From the NCBI GenBank assembly GCA_023428905.1, contig JAEYWP010000004.1, positions 372,001-436,000 on the forward strand: a stretch of DNA of 64,000 bases. Reading direction: 5' to 3'. The notes under the pieces are model-generated. The model worked only from the letters and a program-made list of their open reading frames with translations. It did no database searches and was not told the DNA's origin. Source of the DNA: Verrucomicrobiota bacterium (GTDB lineage: Bacteria; Verrucomicrobiota; Verrucomicrobiia; Opitutales; Opitutaceae). Numbering within the stretch: position 1 is the stretch's first letter; every line of letters begins with the position of its first letter. The translations under genes and the position numbers were made by a program. Shown in pieces: positions 34,232 to 42,121 of the stretch.

Positions 34232-35080
34232 TCAGGGCCGGAAGCTGTCGCGATAGGCCTTGCCTCGCTCCAGGCGGGCCCGCACTTCCGGCCAGTCGCG
34301 ATTGGCGATGGCGGCATGCATGCCCTGCAGCTCGTCTTGGAACTGGCGAAGGGCGCGCAGGACCTCGTCGCGGTTCTGCTGGAAGATTTCCACCCACATC
34401 GTGGCATCGCTGGCCGCGATCCGGGTGCTGTCGCGCAGGCCGCCTCCCGCGTAGTTGCGCCAACCGGGCGTTTTCCCGGCGAGGAAGGTCGCGAGGCTCG
34501 TCGCCACCGCCTGCGGCAGATGGCTGATGTGGGCGACAATCTCGTCGTGCTGGTCGGGCGCCAGAGAGGTGACCTCGCTGCCCAGGTCGTCCCAAAACTG
34601 CACCACCGTCTGCGTTGCGCGTGCGTCCGCCCCGGGGAGGGGAGTGACAAAGCAGACTCGGCCGCGGAAGAGGTCGGCGGAGCCGTTTTCCCATCCCGTT
34701 TTGGCGCTGCCGGCCATGGGATGAGAGCCCACAAAAAAGACTCCGTGAGGCATGGCCGCGGTGCAGGCCCGGCACAGGTCGCCCTTCACGCTGCCGACAT
34801 CCGTCACCACCGAGCCGGCGGGCAGATGCGGCGCCACCTGCGCGGCGAGGTTGATGATTCTTTCCACCGGTGCGGCGATGACCACCAGGCTTGCCTGGGC
34901 GACCGCCTCCTCGGCGGTGTCGCAGACGCCATCACACCAGGGCTGACGCGACAGCTGGAGGCGGGTTTCGGGGCGCCGGGCCCAGACGACAATCCGGCGC
35001 GCGGCCGAGGTGGCCCGGGCGGCCATGGCCACGGAGCCGCCCAGCAGGCCGGGCGCCAGGACGGTGAGTTGCTCGATCAC
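34232..35080 (-). CDS. tyrA: Prephenate dehydrogenase
   Basis: 282-residue NAD(P)-dependent enzyme of tyrosine synthesis, converting prephenate to 4-hydroxyphenylpyruvate. The Rossmann start 'LTVLAPGLLGGSVAMAAR' has A-P in place of the first Gly pair of the usual G-x-G. The catalytic and substrate motifs 'VTDVGSVKGDL', 'FFVGSHPMAGSAKTGWENGS' and 'DEIVAHISHLPQAVATSLA' are present, along with 'GGGLRDSTRIAASDATMW'. No ACT domain, so feedback control by tyrosine would need to be direct. Upstream on the same strand lies the pyrophosphatase gene, 19 bases away. Confidence 0.93.
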   Translation of the reverse strand: MIEQLTVLAPGLLGGSVAMAARATSAARRIVVWARRPETRLQLSRQPWCDGVCDTAEEAVAQASLVVIAAPVERIINLAAQVAPHLPAGSVVTDVGSVKGDLCRACTAAMPHGVFFVGSHPMAGSAKTGWENGSADLFRGRVCFVTPLPGADARATQTVVQFWDDLGSEVTSLAPDQHDEIVAHISHLPQAVATSLATFLAGKTPGWRNYAGGGLRDSTRIAASDATMWVEIFQQNRDEVLRALRQFQDELQGMHAAIANRDWPEVRARLERGKAYRDSFRP

Positions 35081-35099
35081 GGTGGGACGCTCTCCCGGC

Positions 35100-36839
35100 T
35101 CAGCCTGCGGCTGCGGTGGCGGCTCCGGCGCGATTGGCCGGGGAGGCGCCCTCCGACTGCATTTCCTTCAGGAGGGTGCCGATGTAGGGGATCAGCTGCT
35201 TCTTGCGGCTGACGATCCCGGGCAGGTCGAAGATCTCGTCCTTCTCCACGTGTGGATAAGAGATGCGGCTGATGAAGTCGGCATCACCCTTGACCAGCAG
35301 GAGCGAGTTTTGGGTGTTGATGTCGGTCACCAGGAGGCAGGCAAAGGCGAGGCTTTCGGCCTCCCTGAGTTTCTCCAGCGCGCCGCAAAGCGACTTCGAA
35401 TGCTGCCAGAAGTTGCCGAAACCCAGCTCCTCGACCTGCGAGACGGCGAAACGAACGGTGTCCTCCTCGTAGATCTTGAAATCGGTGCGGATCACCTTCT
35501 CCGGCGGATTGGCGAGGATGACGGATCCGGAACTGAAAATGGCGTCCGCCAGCTCGCGCGAGTTGACCCCGGCAATCTTGCCCAGCCAGGCCAGCACCTG
35601 GGCATCCTTCTCGGTGGAGGTTGGGCTGTTGAGGTGGAGCGTATCCGAAATGATCCCGCCCATCATCACCCCGGCGATTTCCGGGGAGGGGGTGAGACCG
35701 TCGCGGCGGAACAGGTCGGCCACGATGGTGCAGGTTGAACCCACCGGTTCGTTGATGAAGAGGATCGGCTGCTGCGTATTCACGGCGCCGAGACGATGGT
35801 GGTCGATGATCTCGGAAATGGTGACTTCGCTTGCTCCGGAGACGGCCTGGGTCATCTCATTGTGGTCGACCAGCACCAGGCGCGTCTTCACCGGCTTCAG
35901 CATGTCGGTCTTCGTCATGATGCCGAGGAGCTTGCCCTCGTCGCTCAGGACGATGAAGGCGGCGGTGTTGGTGGTGCCAGCCTTGCGGCGCAGTTCCGTG
36001 ATCCGCATGTCGGGCGAGACGGAGGAGAATTTTCGCTCGATCAGGGAGTCGATGGTGGTGGCGGTGCGCACGACCCACGCCGTGGTGGCCGAGTCGTAGG
36101 GGCTGACGATCAGGCTCACGCCTGCCTCCTTGGCCTGTTCGATCACCTCGTCATCGACGGGGAGGTTGCCGGTGATGACCAGCACCCGGACGTTGATCTG
36201 GATCGAACGCTGCTGGATGTCCCACCGGTCGCCCACGATGATCACGGACTGGGCGGCGGGCACGTTTTCGTTCTCCGAGAACTTGCCGAACGAACGCACG
36301 TCCATCGCGCCGATGCGGACAAAGAGGTCTTCGATGCGCTCCGCGTCCACCATGTGGACCACCCGCGCGCGGAGGGCGCGGGCGATATGGGCGAGCGACG
36401 AGGTCACCTTGCGCATCTCGCGCGGGGCGCGAAGTTTGGGTACAAAATAACCGCCGAGTTGGAAAACGGATACGGTGCCGAGGACCCGGCGGTCGGCATT
36501 GATCACCGGCAGGATGCGCACATCGTGCTCGTCGATCAGCTCCAGCGCTTCGGCGCAGGTGGCGCCAGTGGGCACGCTGACCACGTTGCTGACCATCAGG
36601 TCGCGCACCCGGGGGGTGACGTCGCTCAGGTACATCGGCAGCGGCTGCTTGAACCGCTGGAGGATGGTGTCGATCCGCGCGTTCGAGTTGCCGCAGCGCG
36701 CCGCCACATAACCGTGCAGCCCCTTTGCCTCCTTGTAGGCGGCGTAGGCAATGGCCGAGCAGATCGCGTCTGCATCCGGATTCCGGTGTCCGATGATATA
36801 GGTGGGAGCAGTGGCTGACGCAGAGGAAGCGGCGGTCAT
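35100..36839 (-). CDS. CBS-domain manganese-dependent inorganic pyrophosphatase (family II)
   Basis: 579-residue cytoplasmic enzyme that hydrolyses pyrophosphate. The family II metal site is split by a regulatory insert: 'IIGHRNPDADAICSAIAYAA' (HRNPDAD at 18-24) at the start, then a CBS repeat ('RDLMVSNVVSVPTGATCAEA'), a DRTGG-like domain ('VLVITGNLPVDDEVIEQAKE'), a second CBS ('KLLGIMTKTDMLKPVKTRLV'), and the DHH block 'ISEIIDHHRLGAVNTQQPIL'. This CBS-DRTGG-CBS architecture is known to be controlled by adenine nucleotides and diadenosine polyphosphates. The C-terminal DHHA2 part carries 'YEEDTVRFAVSQVEELGF'. It is upstream of tyrA, possibly cotranscribed. Confidence 0.92.
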   Translation of the reverse strand: MTAASSASATAPTYIIGHRNPDADAICSAIAYAAYKEAKGLHGYVAARCGNSNARIDTILQRFKQPLPMYLSDVTPRVRDLMVSNVVSVPTGATCAEALELIDEHDVRILPVINADRRVLGTVSVFQLGGYFVPKLRAPREMRKVTSSLAHIARALRARVVHMVDAERIEDLFVRIGAMDVRSFGKFSENENVPAAQSVIIVGDRWDIQQRSIQINVRVLVITGNLPVDDEVIEQAKEAGVSLIVSPYDSATTAWVVRTATTIDSLIERKFSSVSPDMRITELRRKAGTTNTAAFIVLSDEGKLLGIMTKTDMLKPVKTRLVLVDHNEMTQAVSGASEVTISEIIDHHRLGAVNTQQPILFINEPVGSTCTIVADLFRRDGLTPSPEIAGVMMGGIISDTLHLNSPTSTEKDAQVLAWLGKIAGVNSRELADAIFSSGSVILANPPEKVIRTDFKIYEEDTVRFAVSQVEELGFGNFWQHSKSLCGALEKLREAESLAFACLLVTDINTQNSLLLVKGDADFISRISYPHVEKDEIFDLPGIVSRKKQLIPYIGTLLKEMQSEGASPANRAGAATAAAG

Positions 36840-36913
36840 GAACGGTGGCCCAGTGTGTGGGGGCGCATCAGGAAAGCAATTGCCGGGCGGAGTTCAGCCG
36901 CAAAGTGAGAATT

Positions 36914-37072
36914 TCAGCCGCTTTGCGGGATAACCGGAACCGCCGCGGGGGCTTTCCCGGCCTTTCCCGAGTGCGGGTCGGAGCAGCGGGGGAGCAGGAC
37001 CGCCACCAGGATGCCGCCCAGGGCAAGGACGGTGATGAGTTCGATGACCCGGGGAGGGCGGCGCGCCGGCAT
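36914..37072 (-). CDS. Possible 52-aa membrane protein with pilin-like N-terminus
   Basis: Inside the 344-base gap between the pyrophosphatase and the aminotransferase. 'MPARRPPRVIELITVLALGG' leads into 'ILVAVLLPR', which resembles the type IV prepilin helix (GFTLIELxxVxAIxGILAAxLLP) but without the Gly-Phe cleavage site. The rest is short and Pro/Lys-rich. It could be a small single-pass protein, a relic of a pseudopilin gene, or chance. No ribosome site is evident. The remainder of this gap (36840-36913 and 37073-37183) shows nothing recognisable. Confidence 0.3.
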   Translation of the reverse strand: MPARRPPRVIELITVLALGGILVAVLLPRCSDPHSGKAGKAPAAVPVIPQSG

Positions 37073-37183
37073 GGGGCCACTGGATGCGGCGGCGCTGCCA
37101 GGATGGCAAGTGTGTGGTGTGCAAGGCGCGGCTGGGGCCCCGGAGACTGGACAAGCCTCGCGGCGCTCCCCAACTTCGCGGCG

Positions 37184-38050
37184 ATGAAGATCTATCTCGA
37201 CGGAAAATTCGTGGACGAGGCTGATGCCAAAATCTCCGTGTTTGACCATGGGCTGCTTTATGGCGACGGCATCTTCGAGGGTATCCGTCTGTACCAGGGC
37301 AACGTCTTCCGCCTGGAGGAGCATCTCGAGCGACTGGAGTATTCAGCGAAGGCAATCCTGCTTCGGATGCCGTGGTCACGGAAGGAGATTTCCGACGCCA
37401 CCTGCGAGACCTGCCGGCAGAACGGGCTCTCCGACGGGTACATCCGGCTGGTGGTGACGCGCGGGGTTGGCGACCTCGGCTTGTCTCCCTGGCTCTGCCC
37501 CCAACCCTCGCTCTTCATCATCGCCAACAAGATCGCACTCTATCCAGAGGAGCACTACACGAGCGGCCTCAGCATCGTCACCGTTCCCACCCGCCGCATC
37601 AACCCGGCCGCGCTCAGCCCGTCGGTCAAGTCGCTCAACTACCTCAACAACATCCTGGCCAAAATTGAGGCCAAGCAGTTTGGCGCCCTCGAGGCCATCA
37701 TGCTCAACGACCAGGGTTACGTGGCCGAGTGCACCGGCGACAACATCTTCATCATCCACAAGGGCGAAATCATCACGCCGGCGGCCTCGCAGGGCGCGCT
37801 GAAGGGCATCACCCGCGGCACGATCGTCGACATCGCGAAGGAATTGAACGTGCCGCTGCGCGAGGCGGACCTTACCCGCTACGACGTCTGGAATTCCGAC
37901 GAGTGTTTCCTCACCGGCACCGCCGCCGAGGTCATCCCGGTGGTCAAACTGGACGGCCGTGAGATTGGCAACGGGAAGCCGGGTCCGATCACCCAGCGCG
38001 TCCTCACCTCCTTCCGCCGCCGCGTGCTGGTGGAGGGAACTCGCATCTGA
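37184..38050 (+). CDS. ilvE: Branched-chain amino acid aminotransferase
   Basis: 288-residue PLP fold-type IV transaminase of valine, leucine and isoleucine synthesis. 'FVDEADAKISVFDHGLLYGD' and 'GIFEGIRLYQGNVFRLEEHL' open the protein; the PLP lysine is in 'SPSVKSLNYLNNILAKIEA', followed by 'ALEAIMLNDQGYVAECTGDN' and 'CFLTGTAAEVIPVVKLDGR'. The ATG at 37184 matches the family start; the frame is open further upstream to 36845, but that part has no homologous look. It is followed by a terminator hairpin shared with the convergent actin gene. Confidence 0.94.
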   Translation: MKIYLDGKFVDEADAKISVFDHGLLYGDGIFEGIRLYQGNVFRLEEHLERLEYSAKAILLRMPWSRKEISDATCETCRQNGLSDGYIRLVVTRGVGDLGLSPWLCPQPSLFIIANKIALYPEEHYTSGLSIVTVPTRRINPAALSPSVKSLNYLNNILAKIEAKQFGALEAIMLNDQGYVAECTGDNIFIIHKGEIITPAASQGALKGITRGTIVDIAKELNVPLREADLTRYDVWNSDECFLTGTAAEVIPVVKLDGREIGNGKPGPITQRVLTSFRRRVLVEGTRI

Positions 38051-38056
38051 GTCCCG

Positions 38057-38100
38057 AAAAAAGGGGAAAGCCGCACTCGGGGTAGTGAGCGCGGCTTTCC
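38057..38100 (-). terminator. Rho-independent terminator for the actin-like gene (probably bidirectional)
   Basis: Perfect 10-bp stem GGAAAGCCGC/GCGGCTTTCC (38065-38074 with 38091-38100). Read on the - strand it is followed by CCCC and a run of six T (A run at 38057-38062), fitting termination of the gene ending at 38134. It also lies 14 bases after the aminotransferase stop, so it may stop both convergent transcripts. Confidence 0.87.
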
Positions 38101-38133
38101 AGAAACCCAGAGCGTGTTAGGCCAGGGTAAGCG

Positions 38134-39282
38134 TCAGTTGAGAACGTACTGCCACTGATTCTCGCGCGCGGCTCGCGCGGCTTTGAGAGCGCCGATCGCC
38201 ACGTACCGTTTGTAGTCCTGCCCGGCCAGCTTGACCTTCGGTGCCTCGAAGCCGTCGTCACTGAGGCGCTTCTGGAGCACGGTGTCGATGCCTTTGATCT
38301 GGGACCCGCCACCGGTGATGATGATGTTCTGCAGGAGCGTGACGATGGAGTCGGACGATGCGCGGGAGATGAGCGCCGTCAACGCGGGGTAGAGCTTCTC
38401 GATCATCATGTTGGTCGCGTTGCCCAGGGCCTCACCGAGCTCGAGGGTATGGGCCTTGCCCCCGATGATCACACGCACGTCGATCGGCTTGCGGATCGGG
38501 CCGACGTAGGAATGGGTCTCCTTGATCTCGCGCACCTTCAGGCGGGAAAGACCGTTGTTGGGGTAGAGGCGGTTCAACTCCTGGTGGAGGAGTTCGTCGA
38601 TCGCATCGCCCGCGAACGGAATGCTGACCTGATCCTCCCGGCTGGGAAAGTAACCCTGCACCAGACAGAGGTCGGTCGTGCCTCCGCCGATGTCGATGAA
38701 GAGCGAGTTGGTGACGGGGTCGACGTAACCGGGCTGGCCGACACGGCTGTCGTCACGAAATCCGAGAGCGGAAAGGAAGGGCTCGGGCACGAGCAGGATG
38801 CGGTCGAAGACGCCAAGAGAGCATTGGCGGATATCCTCGCGCGACCGCTCATCGGCATTGGCCGGGATCCCGATCACGGCGCGGATTTCAGCCGAGTTCG
38901 AGGGGTCCACCTGGCTCCGCACGTGGCGGAAAAAATCCTTGGCTGCATCCGGCCGTGAAATCACGCCCTCGCTGATGGGCGCCACCATATTGACGTGCAG
39001 CAGGTTCTTCAGTGCCTCCTCGCCGAAGAGGACCGGATTGTTACCTGCAATGATGCCTTCGACGATGCCCTCCTTCACATAACCCACCACGGTGGGTACG
39101 ATCTTGCTCAGGCTGATGTCGTTGCTGCCCGCGGCCCCGGCGAGCACGCACGACTTGTTGGTGCCCAAATCAAAGCCGATCAGGATGGTTTTTGTCTTCC
39201 CCGCGCGGGCGCCGGCGGAAGGAGCGGCGCCGGCGGCGGTGGGCTGCACGGGAGGTTTTTCGAGTACGGCGGGAGTTGTCAT
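38134..39282 (-). CDS. MamK-like bacterial actin
   Basis: 382-residue actin-superfamily ATPase. Nucleotide-binding blocks: phosphate-1 'IGFDLGTNKSCVLAG' (36-49), phosphate-2 'LFIDIGGGTTDLCLV' (194-208) and adenosine 'LQNIIITGGGSQIKGI' (317-332). Its detailed pattern matches MamK of magnetotactic bacteria: 'AVIGIPANA', 'LLVPEPFLSALGF', 'REDQVSIPFAGDAIDELL' and 'EIKETHSYVG'. It lacks the length of Hsp70 and the membrane helix signature of MreB. A 29-residue Pro/Ala-rich N-terminal extension is unusual. It probably forms cytoskeletal filaments; no magnetosome genes are near. An unknown gene lies 32 bases upstream on the same strand, and a terminator follows. Confidence 0.85.
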   Translation of the reverse strand: MTTPAVLEKPPVQPTAAGAAPSAGARAGKTKTILIGFDLGTNKSCVLAGAAGSNDISLSKIVPTVVGYVKEGIVEGIIAGNNPVLFGEEALKNLLHVNMVAPISEGVISRPDAAKDFFRHVRSQVDPSNSAEIRAVIGIPANADERSREDIRQCSLGVFDRILLVPEPFLSALGFRDDSRVGQPGYVDPVTNSLFIDIGGGTTDLCLVQGYFPSREDQVSIPFAGDAIDELLHQELNRLYPNNGLSRLKVREIKETHSYVGPIRKPIDVRVIIGGKAHTLELGEALGNATNMMIEKLYPALTALISRASSDSIVTLLQNIIITGGGSQIKGIDTVLQKRLSDDGFEAPKVKLAGQDYKRYVAIGALKAARAARENQWQYVLN

Positions 39283-39314
39283 AAATGTATGGTACGGGGT
39301 GAAGGAGAGGGGCG

Positions 39315-39923
39315 TTACGAACGGCGCGGCGGCGTTCGGTTCCGGATGTCAGCACGCTCTTGGTCAAGCATGCCCTCCAGCAGGTCCGCGATGCCGGGCG
39401 GCTGTGCGCGAGCCGGTGTAGTGGAAACTTCAGTACGCAGGGTCTGGCTGCGCACCGTCTCGGTCGCAGGGGGCGGTGGGGGAACGCTTTCTCGTTCCGG
39501 GATGGGCGCGGTCCGGGCCGGGCGTTCCCGCAGAAGTTCCGAAAGCCTGGGGAGGAGCAGTTCCGCCACCACCGCGGCATCGGCCACCCGCTTTTCTTCC
39601 TCGACCACCACCTCCCAGAGCTCTGCCTCGGGCGGGGCATCGTCTCCAAAACGCGCGCGCACCTCGGCCAGCGCTCCGAGGAAATCGGTTTCCCGTCCGG
39701 CGGTCGTCCCTTCCCGGGCGTAGCGAATCAAGATGCTGCGGCAGAGCCGGCTGAGTTCAGCCCGCGGTGCATCCAGCACCTGGGGAGGTTTGGAAATCGC
39801 AGCGGTCAACTTGGGCACGCCTAGACCGGTGCAGACGCCGACGGTTCGCACCAAACTCGGAAAATCCCCGCCGGCTGGTTTGCCATCGCCTTGCGCTGAG
39901 GGGGGGGCTCTGGTTGCATCCAC
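39315..39923 (-). CDS. Hypothetical protein upstream of the actin-like gene
   Basis: About 200 residues, unknown family. A helical core ('LSRLCRSILIRYAREG', 'ALAEVRARFGDDAPPEAELW', 'VAELLLPRLSELLRERP') is followed by a Pro-rich linker and a short C-terminal helix 'GIADLLEGMLDQERADIRNR'. The frame is open further to 40094, but that would overlap the start of the convincing asparaginase gene (39931, opposite strand), so I place the start at GTG 39923 or later; the exact start is uncertain. The position, 32 bases before the MamK-like gene, suggests a filament partner, adaptor or regulator. Confidence 0.55.
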   Translation of the reverse strand: MDATRAPPSAQGDGKPAGGDFPSLVRTVGVCTGLGVPKLTAAISKPPQVLDAPRAELSRLCRSILIRYAREGTTAGRETDFLGALAEVRARFGDDAPPEAELWEVVVEEEKRVADAAVVAELLLPRLSELLRERPARTAPIPERESVPPPPPATETVRSQTLRTEVSTTPARAQPPGIADLLEGMLDQERADIRNRTPPRRS

Positions 39924-39930
39924 CGCTCCG

Positions 39931-40989
39931 ATGAGCCTGTCCGTCTCCTCCTTCGACGCGTTGGTCCAAGTGTCGCGTTCCGGCGCGTGCGAATCGCTGC
40001 ACTTGGGCGCGGTGGCAGTGATGGAGGGGGGAGGGCGCCTGGTCGCCTTTGCCGGTGACCCCCATGTCCCCGTGTTTTGGCGTTCCACCGCCAAGTTGCA
40101 TCAGGCCCTCGGGTTGCTCTCGCATCCCCGCGCCGGCGAACTCGAGCTTGGCAATGACCACGTCGCCGTGATCTGCGCCTCCCACCACGGCCAGCGCTTC
40201 CAGGTGCAGCGGGTGGAGCAAGTGCTGGCGCGCGCCCGCGCGGACGTGGGAGCGCTGCGGTGCGGCTGCGTGGAACCACTCGGGCGAGCCGCCTTGGCCG
40301 AGCTGCTCAAAACCGGTCACCGGCCCAGCCCGCTGCACCATATGTGCTCGGGCAACCACGCCGGTCTGCTGGCGCTGTCGCACCTGCTGGGCGACTCGAT
40401 GCCGTACGATGCGTCGACCGCTGCGGTTCAGGTGCACCTCCGCGCCCTGATCGCGCGGTTCATCGACCGCGAGCCCGACCAGGTGCCCCTCGGGATTGAT
40501 GGCTGTGGCATTCCCACCTACCGCTCCAGCCTTGCCTCCCTCGCCCTGGCTTACGCCCGGCTGGCAGTGGTGCCGCCTGCGTTTCCATCGACGTGGCGAA
40601 CCTCTGCGGAGCGTCTCTTCGCCTCCGTCGCGGAGTATCCCGACGTGCTCAGCGGTCCGGGAGAAATCGACGCCGAGGTTTGCCGGGCGATGGAGGGCAC
40701 CGCGCTCTGCAAGATCGGTGCCGAAGCCTTGGTGGCGGCGTCCTTTGCCCCGAGCGAGCGCTGGCCTCAGGGGTTGGGCATCGCTCTCAAGATTAGCGAC
40801 GGCACGGGCGATCGCGCCCGCGGTGTCGCCCTGCTCGCCTGTTTGGAGCAACTGGAGATCGGCACCTCTGCCCAGCGGGATGCCCTGCGCGGGCGTATCA
40901 ATCACACCGTCCACACCAGCCGGGGTGAACCGGCGGGAGACCTGACGCCGGTCTTTCGACTACAGCGCCCCTCCCGCGAGGCGCCTTAG
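39931..40989 (+). CDS. Asparaginase II family protein
   Basis: 352-residue protein of the L-asparaginase II family (distinct from the bacterial type I/II enzymes), hydrolysing asparagine to aspartate and ammonia in the cytoplasm. The family opening 'LVQVSRSGACESLHLGAVAV' and the blocks 'GDPHVPVFWRSTAKLHQALG', 'LHHMCSGNHAGLLALSHLLG' and 'LGIDGCGIPTYRSSLASLAL' are clear. ATG 39931 matches the family start; upstream in-frame sequence belongs to the opposite-strand gene. It is divergent from the actin partner gene and converges on the small TM gene at 41004. Confidence 0.9.
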   Translation: MSLSVSSFDALVQVSRSGACESLHLGAVAVMEGGGRLVAFAGDPHVPVFWRSTAKLHQALGLLSHPRAGELELGNDHVAVICASHHGQRFQVQRVEQVLARARADVGALRCGCVEPLGRAALAELLKTGHRPSPLHHMCSGNHAGLLALSHLLGDSMPYDASTAAVQVHLRALIARFIDREPDQVPLGIDGCGIPTYRSSLASLALAYARLAVVPPAFPSTWRTSAERLFASVAEYPDVLSGPGEIDAEVCRAMEGTALCKIGAEALVAASFAPSERWPQGLGIALKISDGTGDRARGVALLACLEQLEIGTSAQRDALRGRINHTVHTSRGEPAGDLTPVFRLQRPSREAP

Positions 40990-41003
40990 GGCTGATCGGC
41001 AGC

Positions 41004-41393
41004 TTAGCGCCGGAGGGGAGCGACGGACGGCTCGACTGCCGGCAGTTTCTCGGCAGGTGTCCGGGTGGCGTACACGTAATAGGCGATGCCGAAGCCGCAG
41101 AAGAGCAGGCCGAGGGCGACGAAAAACAGGGTGAGGCATCCCTTGCGGGTGTCCGCCTTCAGGTTTTCGGGGCCGCTCCCAAATTGATCCAGGATCTCCT
41201 CCGCCATGGGTTCGCTGACGCCTGCCTCCGTGGCGGGTTGCGGGAGCGGTGCTCGCGACGCGGGGAGACGGGTGCTGGCGTCCGCCGGGCTTTTGGGCGC
41301 CCCGCTTTCCCGCGCGATCTCCCGGTCCAGCCACAGCAGGTGCTCCTGAAGGAGCCGTCGCTGGCGGTGGAGTTCGTCGAGTCGGTCCGACAT
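41004..41393 (-). CDS. Hypothetical single-pass membrane protein, 129 aa
   Basis: N-terminal coiled-coil-like helix ('LDELHRQRRLLQEHLLWLDR'), a variable Pro/Ala linker, then one membrane segment (about 85-108, 'GCLTLFFVALGLLFCGFGIA') and a short Pro-rich tail. No recognised family. It is read after the rpmA terminator on the same strand, so it should have its own promoter in the 18 bases before ATG 41393 or rely on readthrough. Confidence 0.65.
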   Translation of the reverse strand: MSDRLDELHRQRRLLQEHLLWLDREIARESGAPKSPADASTRLPASRAPLPQPATEAGVSEPMAEEILDQFGSGPENLKADTRKGCLTLFFVALGLLFCGFGIAYYVYATRTPAEKLPAVEPSVAPLRR

Positions 41394-41410
41394 GGCGGCA
41401 GCTGAACATG

Positions 41411-41440
41411 AAAAAACGCAGCCCGCGAAGGCTGCGTTTT
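41411..41440 (-). terminator. Rho-independent terminator after rplU-rpmA
   Basis: 11-bp stem AAAACGCAGCC/GGCTGCGTTTT (41413-41423 with 41430-41440), 6-base loop. On the - strand it is followed by a T-run (A run at 41411-41416), 26 bases after the rpmA stop. Confidence 0.9.
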
Positions 41441-41465
41441 GCGAAAAGCGACGATTTACAGAAAC

Positions 41466-41705
41466 TTAGACGATCTCGACGCTGCGGTGGACCTTGTCGT
41501 ACTTCACCGTTCCGTCCTTCAGGGCGAAGAGGGTGAAATCGCGACCGGTGCCGACATTGCGTCCGGCGTGAATCTTGGTGCCGCGCTGGCGGACCAGAAT
41601 GTTTCCAGCGATCACGGACTGACCGCCAAACTTCTTGACCCCGAGACGCTTCGAATGGCTCTCGCGGCCGTTGGACGTGGTGGATTGACCTTTTTTGTGC
41701 GCCAT
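41466..41705 (-). CDS. rpmA: 50S ribosomal protein L27
   Basis: 79-residue L27 of the large ribosomal subunit, whose N-terminus reaches the peptidyl transferase centre. 'MAHKKGQSTTSNGRESHSKR' followed by 'LGVKKFGGQSVIAGNILVRQ' and 'RGTKIHAGRNVGTGRDFTLF' is unmistakable. There is no Firmicutes-type N-terminal extension needing cleavage. It lies 12 bases after rplU, the conserved L21-L27 pair, and ends at a strong terminator. No obg gene follows, unlike many bacteria. Confidence 0.98.
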   Translation of the reverse strand: MAHKKGQSTTSNGRESHSKRLGVKKFGGQSVIAGNILVRQRGTKIHAGRNVGTGRDFTLFALKDGTVKYDKVHRSVEIV

Positions 41706-41717
41706 GGCGGGGGATCC

Positions 41718-42032
41718 TTAAGCGTTGATGGACTGAATCTTGATGACCGAGAGGTCCTGGCGGTGGCCCTGTTTGCGCTCCATGCCCTTGCGCTTCTTCT
41801 TCTTGAAGACGATGACCTTCTTGCCGCGCTTGTTTTCGAGGATGGTGGCAGTGACGCTGGCTCCGTCCAAAATGGGGGTGCCGACCTTGAAGGCTTCGCC
41901 TTCGCCAGCCGAGAGGACTTCATTGATCTGCACCGTCGAACCGGCTTCCGCGTTGGGATAGCGGTTCACGATCAGAATGTCGCCTTCGGATACGGCGAAC
42001 TGCTGGCCCTGAGTTCTGATGGTCGCTTTCAT
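41718..42032 (-). CDS. rplU: 50S ribosomal protein L21
   Basis: 104-residue L21, which binds 23S rRNA together with L20. The family blocks 'TIRTQGQQFAVSEGDILIVN', 'GTPILDGASVTATILENKRG' and 'KVIVFKKKKRKGMERKQGHR' are clear and length is standard. It starts the rplU-rpmA operon; 89 bases separate it from the preceding gene on the same strand. I see no leader structure that could be called an L21 autoregulatory element with confidence. Confidence 0.97.
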   Translation of the reverse strand: MKATIRTQGQQFAVSEGDILIVNRYPNAEAGSTVQINEVLSAGEGEAFKVGTPILDGASVTATILENKRGKKVIVFKKKKRKGMERKQGHRQDLSVIKIQSINA

Positions 42033-42121
42033 AAATAAAACCGCGAACTAAGAGTTTTTTGCGGAGGCCTAGCAAGGCTTAATTTGGACGAGTTTTGCGC
42101 ACGGATAGGGCGTGGCTGCAC

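Noticed and set aside
36845..37183. 113-residue N-terminal extension of the branched-chain aminotransferase
   Set aside because: Family members begin at the Met at 37184; the upstream frame is Arg/Gly-rich and lacks homology-like features.
38134..39923. A magnetosome gene island
   Set aside because: Only a MamK-like gene is present; neighbours are amino-acid, ribosomal and repair genes, with no MamA, MamB, MamE or similar.
39931..40094. Upstream extension of the actin-partner gene to 40094 on the - strand
   Set aside because: It would overlap the conserved N-terminus of the asparaginase gene, whose start is fixed by family signatures.
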